A DNA stretch of 64,000 bases, taken from NCBI RefSeq assembly GCF_006351965.1, contig NZ_CP040932.1, forward strand, positions 2,232,001-2,296,000, read 5' to 3'. Source of the DNA: Oceanicola sp. D3 (GTDB taxonomy: Bacteria > Pseudomonadota > Alphaproteobacteria > Rhodobacterales > Rhodobacteraceae). Shown one piece after another: positions 60,948 to 64,000 of this stretch. The notes under the pieces were generated by a model. That model was given only the letters and a program-made list of their open reading frames with translations, ran no database searches and was not told where the DNA came from. The stretch's first letter is position 1. Each line of letters starts with the position of its first letter. A program made the translations under genes and the position numbers.

Positions 60948-61574
60948 TCAGGGCTTTACACATCTGAGGTGGTCCTTTTCCTCAGGATGCAGCACCGCCG
61001 GGCTGCCTTCAAGGTGCAGGATGCGCCCCGTTAGCCGCTCTGCCTCCTCGCGGGCGTGGGTCACCAGCAGCACCGATGGCCCAACCTCTGCAATCAGCGC
61101 CTCTGTCAGCCGCATCATGCCCTCGGCCATCTCCACATCGAGCGACACGAAGGGCTCGTCCATCACCAAAAACTCCGGCTTGCCCGCGAAGGCCCGTGCG
61201 AGTGAAAGCCGCCGTTGCTGGCCAAGCGAAAGCTGCCCGGGAAAGAGCCCTGCCTTATCGGCAATCCCGACCCGCCCCAAGGCCTCGCGCGCCTCGGCGT
61301 CACCCAGCCCGCGATGCACCAGCGTCAGGTTTTGCAGAACGGTGCGCCACGGCAGCAGCGTGGGCTCTTGGAAAACAATCGCCATGCGCTCGGGCCGCTC
61401 TATATGGCCTTCAAAGCGCCGGTCGATCCCCGCCACGATCCGCAGCATGGTGCTTTTGCCCACACCGGACGGCCCCAGAACGGCGAGCGTTTCCCCCTGC
61501 CCCAGTTCAAACCGCACGCGGCCCAGCACCTGGCTCTCGCCGAAGTGCTTGGAATGGATATCGACCGAAATCAT
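60948..61574 (-). CDS. ABC transporter ATPase, NitT/TauT type
   Basis: A 208-aa ATPase. Walker A GPSGVGKST, Q-loop VFQEPTLLPWRT, signature LSLGQQRRLSLA and Walker B FLVMDEPFVSLD are present. It is shorter than most (about 250 aa) but complete, with a CVKP tail. ATG 61574 overlaps the permease stop by ATGA; the frame upstream is antisense-like and unused. It works with the permease at 61571 and the binding protein at 62322. Confidence 0.88.
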   Translation of the reverse strand: MISVDIHSKHFGESQVLGRVRFELGQGETLAVLGPSGVGKSTMLRIVAGIDRRFEGHIERPERMAIVFQEPTLLPWRTVLQNLTLVHRGLGDAEAREALGRVGIADKAGLFPGQLSLGQQRRLSLARAFAGKPEFLVMDEPFVSLDVEMAEGMMRLTEALIAEVGPSVLLVTHAREEAERLTGRILHLEGSPAVLHPEEKDHLRCVKP

Positions 61575-62317
61575 GCCGTCCGCCACCGGCGTGTGCGCCG
61601 CTCCCAGGGTTGCAGCACGGCCCATTCCACCGTCAGCATCACCGCGATGAAGGAGAAGGCATACACCAGCACCATCGCCACGTCGAAAAGCTGGAAGTAG
61701 AGGTGGATTTGAAAGCCCACGCCCGACGAGCGGCCCAGGAACTCCACCACCAGCACGATCTTCCAGATCACGGCGATGCCGGAGCGGGCGGCGGCGGCCA
61801 TGAAGGGCGCAAGTTGCGGCAGCACCACATGGCGCAGCCGGTCGAAGAAGGGCATCCGGTAAACCCCTGCCATCGCGTCCAAATCCGGCGAGAGCGCCCG
61901 CGCGCCCTCCCTTATGACCGTGGTCACATTTGGGATCTTGTTGAGAGTTACGGCGGCAATGGCAGCCGCTTCGGTGAGGCCGATCCAGAGGTAGCAAAGC
62001 ACGATCAGCACCAGCGCCGGCAGGTTCAAAAACACCACCAGCCACGGGTCCAGCCATTGGTTCACCCGCTCGCTGCGGCCCATCATCAGGCCCAGCACGC
62101 AGCCAATCGACATCGCCAATAAGAACGCCCAGGCCACACGCAAAAGCGTATGGCCCAGATGATATAGCAGCTCACCCGCGCGCAACTCGGCCCAGAATGG
62201 CCCGATCAGCGCCCAGGGCTGCGGCAGGATCGTCGGGTCGGCTGTCAGCGCGGCGGCAACGATCCAGAGGCAAACGAGCCCCAGAAGCGATAGCGCTGGC
62301 GTGCCGACCCCTTTCAC
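61571..62317 (-). CDS. ABC transporter permease, NitT/TauT (SsuC) type
   Basis: A 248-aa permease with about six spans. The EAA loop GVYRMPFFDRLRHVVLPQLAPF lies in the middle and is characteristic of nitrate/sulfonate/taurine permeases. The start lies 4 bases after the stop of the binding-protein gene, so it is in the same operon. Confidence 0.9.
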   Translation of the reverse strand: MKGVGTPALSLLGLVCLWIVAAALTADPTILPQPWALIGPFWAELRAGELLYHLGHTLLRVAWAFLLAMSIGCVLGLMMGRSERVNQWLDPWLVVFLNLPALVLIVLCYLWIGLTEAAAIAAVTLNKIPNVTTVIREGARALSPDLDAMAGVYRMPFFDRLRHVVLPQLAPFMAAAARSGIAVIWKIVLVVEFLGRSSGVGFQIHLYFQLFDVAMVLVYAFSFIAVMLTVEWAVLQPWERRTRRWRTA

Positions 62318-62321
62318 GCGG

Positions 62322-63296
62322 TTATTCGGAGGTCAGGAACAGGCCCTTGGGCAGCTCCGTCGCTTCACCCACCAGTTCCGCTCCGCCGAGGCTGGCCATG
62401 ACCTTCAGCAGCGCGTCCGCCCCGGCTTCCGAAACGGGTGCATCGGCCGGAATCCCGGCGCGAAAGTCCGTTTTCAGCGTTTCAAACTGCGCGTCGGTCT
62501 TGGCATTCATCATCGGGCGGATCGCCTCCCATGCGGCATCGTCAGAGGCCAGAAGCTCCTTTGCATCCCGGCTTGCGCGATACATGGCATGGCCCAGGTC
62601 GGGGTTTTCCGCAAGGAAGCTCTCTTTCATCACGTAGCCCAGCAGCGGCGTTTCCGGGTCGAGCCCCAGCGCAGAACTGGCCGTCTCCACCGAGATCACC
62701 TCGCGCATGCCCGCCGCCTTCATCTTGGCGAGGAAGTGCCAGAAGTTGATCGCCCCGTCGGTCTCGCCCGAAAGCCCGCTTTTGAAGATCAGCGGCGGCG
62801 CGCCAAACACCTGCTCGGTCTCGGCCTTCAGGTCCATCCCGTATTCTTGCTCGGCATAGGCGCGCAGAATGAGCCAGCTTTTGTCGAGCGGCCCGCCGGC
62901 AATGCCCACCTTCTTGCCCTTCAGGTCTTGAAGGCTCTGAATGTCGCTGTCAGCGCCCACAACGAGGCCGCCCACGGCCTTGGAATAGGGCACCACTACA
63001 TAGTCCTTGCCCGCCGCACGCTGCCGGGCAACCCAGATCCAGTCGGCCACGGCCAGGTCTGCCTCGCCGCCCTCCAGCGCCACCCGTGTTGCGCCATTGT
63101 CGGCGAAGGGCTGCACCACAAGCTCAAAGCCGTGCTTCTTGTCAAAGCCATTGGCCTTGATCGTCTCAAGCTCCCAGTTCACCGTGCCGATCTTCAGCAC
63201 AGCCGCCCGGATCTGCGGCAAATCCTGCGCAATCGCGCCCGCCGCCGTGGCAAGGGCAGCAGCCCCGGCCAGTGCAAGTGTTCTCAGCGTCTTCAT
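62322..63296 (-). CDS. ABC transporter substrate-binding protein, NMT1/SsuA type
   Basis: A 324-aa periplasmic binding protein. The signal peptide is residues 1-23 (ending AGAIA before QDLPQ). The fold is that of NMT1/THI5-like sulfonate or thiamine-precursor binders: IGTVNWELETIKANGF and GEADLAVADWIWVARQRAAG are the conserved early blocks. Start ATG 63296 is chosen over 63344. The ligand is unknown. Homologues sit beside XoxF/ExaF-type alcohol dehydrogenases, where lanthanides or aromatic or short alcohols have been proposed. Confidence 0.87.
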   Translation of the reverse strand: MKTLRTLALAGAAALATAAGAIAQDLPQIRAAVLKIGTVNWELETIKANGFDKKHGFELVVQPFADNGATRVALEGGEADLAVADWIWVARQRAAGKDYVVVPYSKAVGGLVVGADSDIQSLQDLKGKKVGIAGGPLDKSWLILRAYAEQEYGMDLKAETEQVFGAPPLIFKSGLSGETDGAINFWHFLAKMKAAGMREVISVETASSALGLDPETPLLGYVMKESFLAENPDLGHAMYRASRDAKELLASDDAAWEAIRPMMNAKTDAQFETLKTDFRAGIPADAPVSEAGADALLKVMASLGGAELVGEATELPKGLFLTSE

Positions 63297-63361
63297 GTCA
63301 GTCCTCCCAGAGTGTGGCCCCCTGCCCTGCTCTTGCACAGGCAAGGGGCCGATGGGCGGGC

Positions 63362-63628
63362 CTATTCGGCGCGCCGCCCGGTTTCGTTCAACTCCGCGTC
63401 GAGCGTGATGTCATATTGCTGACCGCCCTCGCAAATCACGTCATCCAGATCGTAGCCGCCATCCTCTTCCATCTCGATGTCGTCTTCGTCCATCTGGCAC
63501 TTCATTTCCGTCAGCTTCATCATGATCTTCTCGACCGTCTCGGCATCGGGCCCGTCGCCATGGGCTTCGGCAAAGGCGGCACCGCCGAGCATCAGGGTCG
63601 CGGCAATGGTTGCAATCGTGCGTTTCAT
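63362..63628 (-). CDS. Acidic secreted PepSY-like protein
   Basis: An 88-aa exported protein. The signal peptide is residues 1-20 (MKRTIATIAATLMLGGAAFA). The mature part is strongly acidic (CQMDEDDIEMEEDGGYDLDD), with two cysteines and a C-terminal QQYDITLDAEL strand pattern typical of PepSY domains. Acidic residues and position in an alcohol-oxidation-type operon make periplasmic metal (Ca or lanthanide) binding possible, which is inference. GGGAGGAGAACC precedes the ATG. Confidence 0.82.
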   Translation of the reverse strand: MKRTIATIAATLMLGGAAFAEAHGDGPDAETVEKIMMKLTEMKCQMDEDDIEMEEDGGYDLDDVICEGGQQYDITLDAELNETGRRAE

Positions 63629-63643
63629 TCGGGGTTCTCCTCC

Positions 63644-64000
63644 CTATTGGATGTTAAAGGTGACCATCTGCGTTTCCCCGGTGCTTCCGGGGATGCGCAG
63701 CACGTGGCTACCCGGCTTGATCGCCACAAAGGAGATTTCCGCCGTTCCCGCTGCGTCGAATTCGAGGCTCTCAACCGCCATCGGCCGGATCTCGATCTGG
63801 TTGATGACGATCTCGTTCATCCAGATCGCCCTGAAGAAGTCCGGCCCGCTGATCGCCAGTTCGGCAGAGCCATCGGCGGTGATCAGCAACTTGTAATAAG
63901 CTCCCGATTGCAGCGTATAGGTGCCCTCGGCTGAAAGCGGCTGCCCGGAGGCCAGCGTCAGCTCGATCGGCTCGCCCCGGTTGCAACTGGCCAGCAGCCC
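63644..64000 (-). CDS. Exported protein of unknown function (partial, N-terminus off the window)
   Basis: The last 118 residues of a gene that enters from the right edge. The first visible residues read GLLASCNRGEPIELTLASG, where LLASC looks like a lipobox, so the protein may be a lipoprotein, with the start just outside. A beta-rich chain follows (GTYTLQSGAYYKLLITADG) and ends in QMVTFNIQ. The frame runs past the nearest TTG (63889), which is not the start. It lies 15 bases before the PepSY-like gene in the same operon. Confidence 0.75.
   Translation of the reverse strand, partial: GLLASCNRGEPIELTLASGQPLSAEGTYTLQSGAYYKLLITADGSAELAISGPDFFRAIWMNEIVINQIEIRPMAVESLEFDAAGTAEISFVAIKPGSHVLRIPGSTGETQMVTFNIQ

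Overview
The window is chromosomal DNA of an alphaproteobacterium of the Rhodobacterales (Roseobacter-like). The evidence is high GC with strong GC3 bias, a two-piece (circularly permuted) tmRNA gene whose tag reads ANNNRAPVALAA, an SspB-alpha adaptor, the fumC-DUF4169-ribbon-helix-helix neighbourhood, an aglEFGAK alpha-glucoside operon, and an rpsB-tsf pair. No transposase, integrase, phage gene, CRISPR array or rRNA gene was seen, so this looks like ordinary chromosome with a few accessory islets.

Layout. 0-4.4 kb: a partial gene end, a DUF3179 protein, an unknown protein, an alpha/beta hydrolase and a Bcr/CflA-type MFS exporter. 4.5-14.7 kb: a complete chemotaxis cluster, with MCP-cheB-cheD on the + strand converging on STAS-cheY-cheA-cheW-cheR-cheY and a small CheZ-like protein on the - strand; almost every - strand junction is an ATGA-type overlap. 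14.8-24.8 kb: a sugar island, with glk, a GH1 beta-glucosidase and the LacI-type repressor aglR divergent from aglE-F-G-A-K. Palindromic AAAGCGCTTT boxes sit at aglR, at aglE and, unexpectedly, in front of rne. 25-32 kb: rne with a long leader, tusA, ccdA, an alpha/beta-fold membrane protein and a cytochrome P450. 32-37.5 kb: ribbon-helix-helix protein, degenerate Hint protein, DUF4169, fumC, a methyltransferase, sspB and chrA. 37.5-37.9 kb: ssrA. 38-46 kb: a secreted double-LCCL protein, mfd, MFS, a DsbA-like protein, an acyl-CoA ligase and a divergent HTH-cupin regulator. 46-55 kb: a hydrolase with a YejA-like binding protein, a strong unannotated sRNA candidate, 3-hydroxybutyrate dehydrogenase with a patatin, DUF502, and psuG-psuK. 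54.8-55.9 kb: a PAAR-papain-fold toxin with an Imm35-like immunity protein. 56-58 kb: rpsB-tsf. 58-59.1 kb: a structured non-coding region and a LuxR-type regulator. 59.4-64 kb: a seven-gene - strand transport cluster of the type found beside PQQ/XoxF alcohol dehydrogenases, truncated by the window edge.

How the parts work together. The chemotaxis genes form one self-contained signalling unit: receptor, adaptor, kinase, two response regulators, methylation enzymes, deamidase and a possible phosphatase. The agl island imports and hydrolyses alpha-glucosides, and glk then phosphorylates the glucose. SspB and ssrA are neighbours in the genome and partners in ribosome rescue and ClpXP proteolysis. 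The most notable non-standard items are the CheZ-like 127-aa protein, the PAAR toxin/immunity pair with a 71-bp alternative overlap, two candidate non-coding RNAs (49.5 kb and 58.0-58.2 kb), the AglR-like box in front of rne, the Hint protein lacking its catalytic residues, and the acidic secreted protein in the alcohol-oxidation-type locus.
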